Below are positions 44,801 through 53,256 of a stretch of 64,000 nucleotides of DNA, in pieces. The notes below the pieces were generated by a model, which saw nothing but the letters and a program-made list of their open reading frames with translations, was not told the origin of the DNA and searched no databases. The position numbers and the translations under genes were made by a program. Source of the stretch: Chondrosia reniformis (taxonomy: Eukaryota; Porifera; Demospongiae; Chondrillida; Chondrillidae); NCBI GenBank assembly GCA_947172415.1, contig OX359189.1:952501-1016500 (forward strand), read 5' to 3'. Each line of letters starts with the position of its first letter. The stretch's first letter is position 1.

Positions 44801-47800
44801 TACTCTAAAATTATTAGTGAACTTGTAAAGTTTTTGTAAAAGTAAAGAATCTATTTGAGTGGCAAAGGGTAGACTCAATTTGATTCCACTTTGGTTCCAC
44901 CCTTTGCTCTGGAGACATGAGTGAGTGAGGTAAAATCTAGAGTCAAATGATGATTCTATGATTGCCAAAATTTTAAGATTGGATTTAGATCTTAAAGTCT
45001 CCTTCTAATAGTATGTATATACGTACGTACATATAAGTTGAAGCATCTGTGTACTTGTCATATTAAGGTATTTTATTCACCTTTAGGATCCGTACTTCCA
45101 TAAGAAGCTGTTTGAGGCCATGTTGAATGGGTGGCCATTGGTGTTCAATGACATTAAGCCAATTGAACTTGTACAGAGTGAAGAAAGGAAATTCTTGTTT
45201 AGCCTTAAACAGCTGCTGCTTAGGAGCAGAAGTGACAAAGTGAAACTAAAGGTATGCACTGATACAAACTGACCTGCTTATGGTACTGAACCATTGTATG
45301 TAACTTCATGTTATATATGTATGTATGCAGATCAAAGATAAAGAAATTGAATGTTCGACTGATTTCCAGTAAGTCTTAGAGTAAAAGCTTTTAAGGGTTT
45401 ATACCAGATTGTGTTGAGTGTAATCTTGTCTTTATCATATGTTACTTCCTACATCTATTCAGATTTGCTTTTCATTGCTTATAGGATCTTCTTTGTGTAC
45501 AACAATGAGCTAAGCACAGTATCGAGGGAGCTTGCTCAACAGGTAATTATGATTGACTTTTCACCTCAGAGGACGGGACTGGAGGACTACTTCTTGGTTC
45601 AGCTGCTAGACGCTCACAATAAGAAAACCTGTAATGACTGGCAGGAGCTCCACAAGGTTAGTGTACAAGGAGTCCTGGAGCCAGCATCAAGTGAACAAGT
45701 CATTGCAAATCTGAAATACATATCAAATGTACTGTATATGTATAATATATCCTACATACTGTATATATAAGATGCACAATTTGTGCAATTATATGTACAT
45801 ATGTGGATGTATAGATATGAAGGTACCATCAAGTATGTAGAGACACATATTGTAGTTTTCTGACTTTCTGATTTTCTGACTTTCTTTGCTGTTGTCATGG
45901 TGATACATTCTTTCTGCCCACTTAGAATGTATACCAAGATAGTGTGGAGCTGCAACAGTTGGAGGAGAAGATGCTAGAGTTGCTTTCCACTGAGGAGCAC
46001 CTGGATGAAGGAGAAAGTGCTAAAAGGCTAGCATCACTTAACCAAGCACATTTAGAAGTCTCAGAACAGTGAGAGAACATGAACATATGTAGATATACAT
46101 AATAAAAGGATGCACCGAATTCTGTATATTAATGAATATTACTTCAATATTGTATCCTCCTTCAGTTTATCAAAGACACTTGATTGTCTGGCAGACAAGG
46201 AGGGTAAAGCGTTGGCAGACCCACGAGCAACTGCTCATCGACTTGTGCCATTCATCAAAGTAATATGCAATATGGATAAATTGAACCCAGCTTACAAGAC
46301 ATGTTACAGTCAAGTGGCTCCTTCTCTGATACAGCTGGCTGGGAGGTGAGCTTGGATGGAAATATTAATATATAGTGCTAGCTTAAGTCATTTATCTACA
46401 TATGTATAGTGTGTATGGAGATATATAGACATTTTAATACATGTACTTCTATAATACGTAATTAGATAGCAGCTAATATGAATACTGTTTTCTACATTTG
46501 TATTCCAGAACTCAAGGAGAAAGCTCTACCAATGTTCTTCCAAGGCTAACTGAAAGTTGTCACTCCTTATTTGTGCAGAGTTTCAGTGAAAATGACCAAA
46601 CATTGTTTACACTCATGGTTGCTCTAGAAGTGAGCCTGTGTGATTTGAAATACTGTCCAGCTATTTCTACCTGCCTAGCAACCTGCCTACCTACCTAGCA
46701 ACCTGCCTACCTGCTTAGCAACCTGCCTAGCTACCTGCCTGCCTGCCCTCCTACGTACCTGCCTAGCTATTCCTACCTGCCTGCCCTCCTACCTGCCTAG
46801 CTACCTGCCTGCCTGCCCTCCTACCTTCCTAGCTATTCCTACCTGCCTACCCTCCTACCTGCCTAGCTATTCCTACCTGCCTGCCCCCCTACCTGCCTAG
46901 CTATTCCTACCTGCCTGCCCTCCTACCTGCCTAGCTACCTGCCTGCCTGCCCTCCTACCTGCCTAACTATGCCTCCCCTGCCCTCTTACCTAATTAGCTA
47001 TAGTTTATCTGCTTAGTCACCGTCTCTCTGTTTATCAGTTCTAACGATTAACTGTCTCTTCTCTGACTCAACATTTGCTTTGATATGCCCCATAAATGTA
47101 GATTGAGGAAAGCAATGGGAACATTTTACCTCTTGAAAAGGAAATATATATAAAGCCATTTGCTGGTTCAACCTACCTATTAAAGGGAATAAACCTTAAT
47201 CAGGGAGGCAGTCTGACAGACTTGGGAAAATATGATGACAGAAAAGTTTACAATTTTACTAAATGTCCATTTGATTGGATGAAAGAAAATACTTGGAAAA
47301 CAATGCAGGTACAGTACATATGTTTGCAGTTGTGGCTACTACAACATAAACAAATATACATTATACGTACTTGAGCCTACATATAGCCACTTAATGGATC
47401 TTTCTCTTATATGACTCTTATAGTTGCTCTGTACTCACTACCAGTGGGCCATTGATATAATGCAGAATATTAAGTTGGATGGAAACGAGTCTTCATGGAG
47501 GATGATATATGAAATTCCCTGTCCCGAACTGTTCATTATGTATGATACCTCACCCTTCAGAGACCGGCCATTGCCCAAGCACATGAAACGTATGACTCCA
47601 TTCCAGCGTCTTCTTTGTTTGAGGACCTTGCGTCCAAAAAGAATCTCCCAATGCACCTTGTCCTTCTGTGCCAAGGTCTTTGACAAATCCAATGTCAGGT
47701 AAATCTACCCTTAAGAGATGTTACATTTAGCAATCATCATTATCATTACTTCTAAAAGCCCCCCTTTATAGTGACCCTTTTGGATCTCCATTTTTACAGT

Positions 47801-50800
47801 TCAAGCACTGCATACATATATAGTACTTACGTATATCATACTTAAAACGGTTTGAATACATGTAAGCATACTAGAGTAGACATTTTTTATTGTGCATTCA
47901 GTATATATGTATATTTTTGGTTGCTTGTAGTGGTATTGTAAAGATGACTGGCACTGTGTTTGATACTCTTGGGCTTCTCAATTTGAACACTTCCAAGTGG
48001 CCTGAATATTCAAAACAGGCTATCCTGCTGCTCTTTAAAAACGATGCTCTCTTCACAATCCCCTGGCTTTATTTCTGTGCTGATCGTGCCAAGAGGCAAC
48101 TACAAGTAGTGCCTATTTGTGGAAATGTGGTCAACTTTGTGTTAATAGAGAGAATGTTGAGAAAGGCCATAGCCAATGTAAGTATGGTCTATTCTACTGT
48201 ACTCTATACTGTAATACCCTTAATATTAATGCCCATTATATTTAGTATTTTACCATACATATATGACTTAAAGTAATAAGATGACTTATTAGCATCCATT
48301 GAATCCAGCGTTTTGTTGTAAACATTTTCTCCATACTGCTGCACATGAGTAATAATAAACATTTTAGCAACCATAAATGTTATCGCATCGCTAATTTCGC
48401 TAACATTAATGGCGTGCTAATATTAAGGGTTTTACAGTAGCACATAGGTGATCCATACCTACTAGATTTAGTTGCTGTTCAGTGCATGGGACTTCACTTA
48501 CATAATAATGCATGTGTTAAGCCATACCATCTAATGGAAAGACCAGCTATTGCTATTTTGCTAGGGGAAATGGATTCTTCTTCACTGTGTTCACACTTCT
48601 CCCAAGTTACTGCAACGACTCCCAGCACTGATGCAAAAATTGCAAGAAGAAGTCTCCGATAATGGATTCAGACTTTGGTTATCTTCAGACTCATCATCCA
48701 CACTTCCAATTCAACTTCTGCATTCCAGTTTTAAACTTTCTATTGAATCACCTAAGGTGAGTATATGTATATATTTCATATTCTCCCACTGTATTTTGGC
48801 TAAAGGCAATGTATTCCTATGTATTCCACTCCACTTGTATTCTGGCTAAAGGCAATGTATTCCTATGTATTCCACTTCACTTGTATTCTGGCTATGAACG
48901 AAATGTAAACTAATAAAGTGAGAGAAATACATATGAAGAGTTCTCCATAGTGATTTAGTCCTTTTTCTTGTAATGATTTAAGCTCAAAAATGTGTGTCAA
49001 TTCTTCAAGTTATCTGGTACGCATTATTAATTTTTTCCTTTGACAATCCTTTTTGTAGAATCTGAAGCAAAGTCTCATTCACAGTATAATGTATGGAGCT
49101 GGTCCTGTCTTATCTGCTAGTACCAAACCTGATTGGTTACCACTTCTGCACAACCTCTCCTTGCTACATGCTCTGGTTAGGCTGAGGAGAATAGTATACG
49201 AGCACAGTTGGACCAAAGACTATCAGTGGAATTTTCAGTGCTTTGTGGTTGGTTTATTGTAATCTTATATGCTATTGTTGTTCATGTGACATGCATGTGA
49301 CCTTCATGTATTATCAGGTGATATGAAGCATGATAGTATATCATATGCATAAATGTGTAATGATATACAGTATACATATATGTACATATACGTATGGACC
49401 CAAGTTTTTTGGGTTAGTTGTTGTATTGTTCAGTTTTAGGATTAAACTGTAAAGTTGAGGCTGTGGAAGTGCATGTAATAAGAATTTCTAACTATACAGA
49501 GAACTGTTATTGTTCAATGAATGTAATAAATGAGTAATACAGAATATTTACAGTTGGTTGGCTATTGGTACGTACATCTGGAAATGTCCTGGATCAGTAA
49601 TAACCAGTCTTGTAATCCCTTTCAGGACATTGTTAAGTTTGCAGCAAATGACTTCATTTCTGTTGAAAAAGAGGGGACTGGTTCACGCCTTGTATCATGG
49701 GCTGGAATCAGGCACATGGTCACCGAGGTAACCAGCAGCCATTTTCTTACGTACATCTAATTTCTAATTTTCTACTTAAAAAACTTAGTTATCCTAGTCG
49801 TTGCTAACTTTGTAGGTTGTTTATGGCAGTTGTGTGACTGACGCATCTGACCAAGCAGCCTTGGTTGCTCTAACAGAACACCTGATCCACCCCATTGGTG
49901 CAAGAAAGGACACACTTGATATTCCAAAATGTAAGCCTCAATGTTTCCCCATTGTTATGCATGCGCTCTGTAAATTTAAGAAATAATATAGACTTATGAA
50001 TCTAAGACTATTTGCATGTACATATATTTAATCTGTAATCTTTGTTCCTTTGTAGTTAATTATGTAATCTAGTATTTGTTCCTTTGCAGTTAATTATGTA
50101 ATGCCAGGTGCATTTAAAGTACCAGGGAACAAATTGCAAGCGCTTGTTTTTGCCATAGCAACGGCTAATCCTCATCCTGTCTTAACAGCAGAAATATGTG
50201 GATTTCATTTAACATCTGAAGTGAGTATATATGTATATAGTGTTGTCATTTCACAGCCATACATACAGCATACATGCATACATTCATCCAGCCATCCAGC
50301 CATCCATATTTTACTTTTTCTTCCATTCCTCAAAGGTTAACTTATCAATTGATCCGGACATGATTAAAAGATTTAAAAAGTTTCTCACAGAGATGAGTCA
50401 GCTGGATCCATCCCAACAGTTTGATCAAAGTCTTATTGAGTCAGTGCCGCCTCATATAACAGTAAAGACAAGCTTTGAAGCAAAAAGGCAAGGACACTTC
50501 TTGGGAACCTCTTTCAATATTCAGGAGAGAAGTCTATCTTTATACACTTCTGGTAGTTCTGTTTCTACTCGACAAAGAAGGGTAACTTTTGGGGGTCCAG
50601 GTCAAAGTAGTTCAACAATGAGAAGCAGACAGGGCTCAGCTTTGATACGTTTTAGAATGCCGTTTGAAGAAGTTATAGAAAAGTGCAGATCTAAAGTAAA
50701 CTGCAAATGGAAACAGGTTAATAATGCATGGTTACCTGAACTTAAAGTTTACGTATAGTATGTCTTACATTCTCTATATACTGCTGTATACAACACCTTA

Positions 50801-52354
50801 CCTAGGATCTAGGTATATGTTCCTTTATATATACAAGCTATTTTTTTATACGTGAATGTGTCTGCTACTGCGTAGCTAATAATTACTGTATGATTCTTCA
50901 CTTTAGGATATTTTGAATGAGAAATTAGCCAAATTCCAAAATGATGACAATTTTCAATTCTTTCTCTCCAATGAAGTGCATAAAATGATGCATTGTTTTG
51001 CTGAAATTCAATCTGATATTTTTGTAAGTTAATGTTTTGTATGTGTCCCCAATGTATGCATATGCCTAATCGCTTTATTCATGCATATATGATAGACGTA
51101 TATACGTTTTTAAAAACCTTCGCTGCATCAAATTGTAAATATTAGGTTTGAACTTGATGCGATTGATTGTATATTTATTGCATATATAAAGATTTTTAAT
51201 CGAGAATATATACACTATCCATAGTGGCATCCCCATGTTCATGTAGGATTTAGATGCAATGCTAAAGTTTCCGATGCAAGGTAATTGCTGTCCAGACAAG
51301 TTGGCCAAATGTGCTTATGATCTAATGAATCAGAGAACACCAGAGGAGTGGACTGTATTGGCGGGTGACACCTCTCCCCCTCAGACCTGGCCTGCAGTCC
51401 TGTGGATAAGCAGTCTAAACCAGAGATATCACTTTTTGGATAAGGTTCTAAATTTGAACCACTCAAATGAGAAAGTACCAATTTATAATATTGGAGCTTT
51501 TCTGAATCCAACAAGATTTTTCAGCCTATTTAAACAGGTATATGATAATGGTAAAATGGAGACCTTACCAGTATATTACTTCTGTTTAATCATACACTGT
51601 ATTATATAGCCTCTACAATATACGTACATATTATATCCTTTGCTGTACATTTGCTCAACTGTTACCAAGAAAGCCTGTAGAAAATGGGCTTGTTACACAC
51701 TTACGACACAGCTGAGCAACAGTTCTTAGACAGATCACCCTTTTGATAGGTCCATGTACTGTATGTAATGTGTTTGATTAATATGTATGTAGGATGCCCT
51801 CCGAAAATATTCTAGCAAGAAGGAGGGTGAAGACAGTGTTAATTCCCCCTTTGCATTGATCACAGTGAAAGCTGTGCCTACAAACAGAGAAACAGAGCAC
51901 GTAAGTAGCAGAGCAAAGTGGCTGAAAATTTAAATCATCTCATTTTCCTCTATGACTGTACATCAGGTTACTTTTTATCTTCTTTATGACTGTATGTTGT
52001 GCAATTTTCCTTTAGATACGTGACCCTCCTACTGATGGTATATTTGCTAATGATCTCTACATTTGGGGAGTGGAATGGGAAAAGAATGCTGCACTTGAAT
52101 TATTGGACAATCATCCAAAGTCTCATCTCCAGAATTCTCTACCTTTACTTCACATAACAGCCATTCCATCCAATCAACTTGACTCACAGCACAGAGATCA
52201 TTCCAAGGGTCCATATCTATATCCTTCACCCTGCTACAACACAGCAACAAATCCAGGGGAATTTCCCCTTTTATACATTCACTTTGAGAGTACAGATATT
52301 ATGCCAAGTAGATGGCCGATTCGAGGAGTCAAATGTTATCTAAAACCATTTTAA
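20852..52354 (+). CDS. DNHD1: Dynein heavy chain-like protein, probably DNHD1-type, about 60 exons
   Basis: I traced about 60 exons in consistent phase from ATG 20852 to TAA 52352-52354, about 5,340 codons. Order: DHC_N1-type tail, linker (DHC_N2), AAA1-AAA4, coiled-coil stalk with microtubule-binding tip, AAA5, AAA6 and dynein C-terminal domain; each part is listed separately. Dyneins are minus-end-directed microtubule motors, and most long family members work in cilia. Here AAA1, the main hydrolysis site, lacks the Walker A Thr and the Walker B Asp-Glu, and AAA4 lacks its P-loop; AAA2 and AAA3 keep theirs. That degeneracy and the overall divergence favour DNHD1, a sperm-flagellum-linked relative, over a DNAH motor; I could not align it to prove this. 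One intron contains two other genes. Splicing is uncertain at 33,055-33,115, 49,244-49,247 and 50,695-50,716. Confidence 0.8.
22436..22966. repeat. 31-bp minisatellite, 17 copies, copying exon end and 5-prime splice site
   Basis: Unit 'gctcctagctaaagtaagaa' plus 'tgtgctctagt', 31 bp. The array begins inside the coding exon (its last 16 bases are unit 1) and fills the intron to 22,966. From copy 4 onward, units alternate between 'aac' and 'aat' endings, a 62-bp higher-order pattern. Nearly every copy keeps AAA|GTAAGA. Reading past the first donor hits a stop in copy 2. Confidence 0.92.
24252..24620. other. Intron with dispersed-repeat motif
   Basis: The intron contains 'actgaagaagaccc' plus 'ttggggttgaaatgtc' at 24,384-24,413, one of three related strings in the window (also about 27,233-27,260 minus and 52,529-52,557 plus). 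No coding content is seen. Confidence 0.5.
25255..26110. repeat. ACGT-type simple repeats in dynein introns
   Basis: Runs of self-complementary tacg/gtac units occur at about 25,255-25,290, 25,436-25,560, 25,813-25,835 and 25,885-25,950. Similar runs recur in later introns: 27,880-27,950, 28,580-28,665, 29,940-30,065, 32,650-32,710, 33,545-33,590, 34,238-34,290 and 35,458-35,515. Confidence 0.8.
26144..31053 (+). other. Dynein-type gene: linker (DHC_N2-like) exons
   Basis: Exons 26144-26930, 27361-27869, 27993-28206, 28287-28516, 28715-28956, 29104-29200, 29356-29619, 29737-29937, 30118-30465, 30554-30781 and 30897-31053. Linker marks are LQKWLAVQDLWQNLEAVF, then AFPRFNFISDSVLLGIL, then HQHWTEECEKAL. 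The first exon has a Ser/Pro-rich low-complexity segment (about 26,270-26,500) that is probably a disordered insert. The linker is the mechanical lever that swings over the AAA ring. Confidence 0.8.
26931..27360. other. Intron with a second copy of the dispersed motif, minus orientation
   Basis: At 27,233-27,260 the minus strand reads 'ctgaagaagacctacgggtc' followed by 'gaaacgtc', containing the perfect hairpin GACC-tacg-GGTC. No coding content is seen in this intron. Confidence 0.55.
31190..32484 (+). other. Dynein-type gene: AAA1, catalytic residues lost
   Basis: Exons 31190-31497, 31673-31810, 31913-32133 and 32238-32484. Walker A reads GPVGSGKVGM where motile dyneins have GPAGTGKTET: the Thr after Lys, which binds Mg, is Val. 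The Walker B region reads VWCCFAGATN where CFDEFNR is expected, so the Asp and the catalytic Glu are Ala-Gly. The surrounding fold (LPYAYEYTG before, RFRV-type region and LPRYPDV after) is intact, so this is residue loss in a kept module. It should not hydrolyse ATP at this site. Confidence 0.8.
32739..34986 (+). other. Dynein-type gene: AAA2
   Basis: Exons 32739-33467 (a short intron may lie inside), 33703-33903, 34101-34187, 34388-34516 and 34763-34986. Walker A is intact, VAGVAGSGKTTC, followed by LYGELKSNGDWSDGVFTALL and FDGPLSPLWVDQL, the normal AAA2 layout. The last exon ends VFHYYVDESGEWDVWG and its donor (GCATG|GTACGT at 34,987) lies inside a G-rich 26-bp repeat array. AAA2 binds ATP structurally in dyneins. 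Confidence 0.75.
34520..34755. repeat. 38-bp minisatellite, six copies
   Basis: Unit 'ctcttgacacacaattgc' plus 'ttcccatctacctgtatctg'. The first three copies carry 'ttcccat' and the last three 'tgcccct', two subfamilies. It starts immediately after a dynein exon donor and fills the intron. Confidence 0.88.
34972..35165. repeat. 26-bp G-rich minisatellite, about seven copies, including the exon donor
   Basis: Unit 'ggggggcatggtacgtactt' plus 'gtgtat'. The first copy includes the last coding bases and the donor GCATG|GTACGT of the AAA2-end exon, so potential donors are repeated downstream. The array stays open in several frames. Confidence 0.8.
35922..36122. other. Intron segment downstream of the minus-strand GTPase
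   Basis: No gene and no repeat of note, apart from a short 'catacgtatgtatgtac' run. No AATAAA is seen for the minus-strand gene. Confidence 0.4.
36123..37367 (-). CDS. GB1/atlastin-type GTPase with signal peptide, short form, nested in dynein intron
   Basis: A single uninterrupted exon of 414 codons. The N-terminus is a likely signal peptide (hydrophobic stretch FVIWISLLPILAHLV, residues 7-21). The GTPase motifs are P-loop GLVKSGKST (71-79) and G3 DAEGTG (130-135). The position where guanylate-binding proteins and atlastins have an Arg-Asp G4 pair reads VVVRGQL, so base specificity is doubtful. Helical and coiled-coil residues follow and the protein stops after EKELEEERRKQRDR. It lacks the membrane segment of its sister at 37,578. 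A donor-like GACAG|GTAGAA overlaps the stop, but no plausible next exon follows. Large GTPases of this class remodel membranes or attack microbes from the cytosol; a secretory signal would be unusual. Confidence 0.75.
   Translation of the reverse strand: MGHRVSFVIWISLLPILAHLVDGLKFNTNEEADTLTVQLLMFHGDKIVINPEAVEHLTQVQPPIRVISAIGLVKSGKSTTLNKIIDEWNGVFEDTTDTFLTSNKMESSTRGLWIHILSNGITAGSTIFIDAEGTGLGDDIKTTTLSIITGLMSSETLLLVKDLLTSQHIDFLYRVCHRANLTFGDYRNLGDLHVVVRGQLRPTSDSNEYGYTFLTQDSGGHNLPMVDHKKKIIKRCFPVIHSSQIPDIENTGFQESKVLKNEESYRLAIIELVHHLKVTKPKRTKTGGRMDGIMLSDLLYNLVEKPSDKWEDSFRCLEMQLCQRHFEKLIEPYLKSSDKLSIKIWKKELDVALDRYMEWCSLPDEIRKAQRQIEQQVWQRERVETSIKKYGIAKWKIKQLEKELEEERRKQRDR
37368..37577. promoter_or_regulatory. 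Divergent promoter region of the nested GTPase pair
   Basis: 210 bp between the two start codons. It includes 'tatataatcac' type AT-rich strings but no motif I can assign. Confidence 0.4.
37578..39152 (+). CDS. GB1/atlastin-type GTPase with signal peptide and C-terminal membrane segments, nested in dynein intron
   Basis: A single-exon frame of 524 codons. A second ATG at codon 11 is the better start because it places the hydrophobic AVLILLIFGVLWSAPGFC directly at the N-terminus as a signal peptide. P-loop GDARVGKST (70-78) and G3 DVEGIG (131-136) are clear. The G4 position reads GVIIGHLSPG without the Arg-Asp pair. A helical middle domain and a Lys/Glu-rich coiled coil (about 370-425) follow, then two or three hydrophobic segments (about 435-505), resembling an atlastin-like membrane hairpin. 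If the signal peptide is used, the GTPase domain would face the ER lumen or exterior, opposite to known atlastins. It is a paralogue of the adjacent minus-strand gene and intronless, which suggests origin by retroposition followed by inverted duplication. Confidence 0.78.
   Translation: MNNCSGPKDKMAVLILLIFGVLWSAPGFCQENEALPLIEYLEEKRLSVNEEALSILKDLSSPLRIIAAIGDARVGKSTTLNKLIHTWKGRFTATKQMFRTSDGYKSCTKGIWMYIIENEDSSNSASTILLDVEGIGIGDDEQIEKLSIITGLLASEMMLFSSNILSNYGLDFIYRMCRSKEINLRDKSFNAFGTLHGVIIGHLSPGSEEDYVKSFLTEETGDQKMDTKRALIRQHFHPEYIKGTQIPSIESDLFNEPNKLDRNAAYKKAIQELAAHLEKSPLKHTLAGSQIDGQMIADLVKTIVSQSTEKWYPNYNAYEEELCDRESSKLLETIKNNSSLTSTELKSIQSSTLSLFRKKCNLDKEHRHFEDRWRDILETKEKEEEKYLAEQNRIKEENKNLTDELEVERESKKHLKNQLNRSSTSEEHHHSNKITLWLFLISLLLILILCVCTAGVLIRLPQAVLIGVFELLVNVVVSLYSICVNPCCAISAIAVSFFCWCYFSDPWYEPFVFMYNFYKNISDN
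39183..39188 (+). terminator. Poly(A) signal AATAAA of the plus-strand nested GTPase
   Basis: AATAAA 31 bp after the stop codon, inside the dynein intron and in the same orientation as the host gene. The host transcript must ignore it. Confidence 0.6.
39985..40160. repeat. Pentanucleotide repeat and 37-bp-type minisatellite
   Basis: 'aatac' units at about 39,999-40,057 run into two to three copies of a 'catatggatacatagaccac' plus 'agtacaata' unit, within a dynein intron. Confidence 0.8.
41007..42560 (+). other. Dynein-type gene: AAA4, P-loop missing
   Basis: Exons 41007-41164, 41394-41685 and 41783-42054, plus the start of 42129-44112. Where dyneins have a GxGGSGRQS-type P-loop, this gene reads SIIISESIDRTTSL. 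The later features IYGLD-type helix, IFTEEDLKDDRVLQFLSTYI and SGELPLVFSNDE keep the AAA4 pattern. The site is therefore probably nucleotide-free. Confidence 0.7.
42129..44112 (+). other. Dynein-type gene: stalk and microtubule-binding region in one long exon
   Basis: A 1,984-bp exon. The first coiled-coil arm starts near 42,560 (rich in Lys, Glu and Ala) and reaches the conserved NSPPYMVGIAMELVIRLL. A Ser-rich insertion follows (about 43,120-43,290), then WSRIQLAIGD, and the tip-exit motif ASEAAGLICMFVLSVMEYHY leading into the second arm. AAA5 begins near the exon end. The next intron has a GC donor (AAG|GCAAGT at 44,113). Confidence 0.75.
44479..46629 (+). other. Dynein-type gene: AAA5 and following helical region
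   Basis: Exons 44479-44664, 45087-45251, 45331-45368, 45485-45656, 45926-46068, 46166-46345 and 46509-46629. Marks are RLEDLPTDVSSAESASAVV, then LWPLICDKYGIILQW, then FFVYNNELSTVSRELAQQV followed by RTGLEDYFLVQLLD, where motile dyneins have GLEDQLL. Introns 44,113-44,478 and 44,665-45,086 hold nothing I recognise. Confidence 0.7.
46660..46990. repeat. CCTG-rich minisatellite
   Basis: Imperfect 'acctgcctagctattcct' and 'acctgcctgcctgccctcct' units fill the intron before the dynein exon at 47,102. Confidence 0.85.
48209..48437. mobile_element. MITE-like element with 20-bp terminal inverted repeats and TA target duplication
   Basis: Left end CTGTAATACCCTTAATATTA and the reverse complement of the right end, CTGTAAAACCCTTAATATTA, differ at one base. 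TA lies directly outside each end (48,207-48,208 and 48,438-48,439), as with Tc1/mariner-type insertions. 229 bp, no coding capacity, within a dynein intron. Confidence 0.7.
48785..48895. repeat. 50-bp tandem repeat, about two copies
   Basis: The unit contains 'ggctaaaggcaatgtattcc' and 'tatgtattccact', in a dynein intron. Confidence 0.8.
50039..50101. repeat. Tandem duplication of a 3-prime splice site
   Basis: 'tttgttcctttgtag' plus 'ttaattatgtaat' at about 50,041-50,068 is repeated as 'tttgttcctttgcag' plus 'ttaattatgtaat' 36 bp later. Using the first acceptor leads to a stop (TAG at 50,071), so the second (exon start 50,090) is the productive one. Confidence 0.75.
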
Positions 52355-53060
52355 TCATGCTATTTTTATGAGACTTTAGTTGTAAACTGTAATGAATATT
52401 CAAAATGTGTATGCATACATGTACTATATTAAATTGTATCAGGTGTATTAGATTATTCTTGTAATCTTACTTTACCATGGATGATGCATTATATTTTGTA
52501 TACTAATCTGATTGTAACATATATATTGCTGATGAAGACCTCTGGGTTGAAACATCCAGAATTAGTAATTCACATTGCTGACACTCGATAAGACTTTATT
52601 GTCATATGATCATGACCTGCAATTTTGCTTATATGTACTTAGAGATCTATTCCTATATTATATATATATACCTATATAAATTTCTACTACCATTACAATT
52701 ATCTATATAAAGTATATGTGTATCTCAATCTCTGATCATGATCTATTAACTTCTAAAGCAAACATGATCAATATTGGTCTCCCTATTTTGGAGTCATTAA
52801 AGTACAATTGGCTAAGGACCATGCAGTTCACATGGGCCAGATAGCGCTTAAACCACTTTTTGGCTTAAGCACTGACTAATCATTCATCTGAAGGTTAAGT
52901 GTCTGCGATGCCAAACTGCTCCCGTATGCTTTCCAGGATATACATACTTAAAGTACACTTCAATGACTAATGTAAATGTGATCATGAATGGGAGCAGCAA
53001 GCTATTTTACTCCTAATTCCATATGTGAATATGATAGAAAGTTAAAAACTTTAATTTGTA
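52355..53060. other. 3-prime flank of the dynein-type gene
   Basis: No gene seen. ATTAAA at 52,428-52,433 is a candidate poly(A) signal. A motif copy lies at 52,529-52,557 ('ctgatgaagacctctgggtt' then 'gaaacatcc'). Confidence 0.5.
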
Positions 53061-53256
53061 TCAGCATTCACAGACATCTATAGAACATGTCCAATGGGTT
53101 TTTGAAATTTTGATGAAACTTAAAATTTGCCCTATCTCTCACAATACATTAATTGTGTATACCAGAATATAATGTACATTGAGGGCTGTTACTCCATCAA
53201 ATGTCAAATGGAGAGATATGAAGCTACATCTTTGTGTCAGCATTCACAGACATCTA
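53061..53256. repeat. Satellite array, first short stretch
   Basis: One complete and one partial 169-bp monomer, recognisable by 'agcattcacagacatcta' and 'atgaaacttaaaatttgccc'. Confidence 0.85.

Larger units (their letters stand above)
47102..52354 (+). other. Dynein-type gene: AAA6 and C-terminal domain
   Basis: Exons 47102-47308, 47424-47698, 47931-48177, 48565-48756, 49059-49247, 49626-49727, 49816-49930, 50090-50220, 50336-50716, 50907-51023, 51247-51537, 51793-51900 and 52016-52354. Marks are FQRLLCLRTLRPKR, GKWILLHCVHTSPKLLQRLP, GFRLWLSSDSSSTLPIQLL and the final WPIRGVKCYLKPF, the usual dynein ending. A Ser/Arg-rich insert (about 50,500-50,640) sits in the C-terminal domain. Confidence 0.75.
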
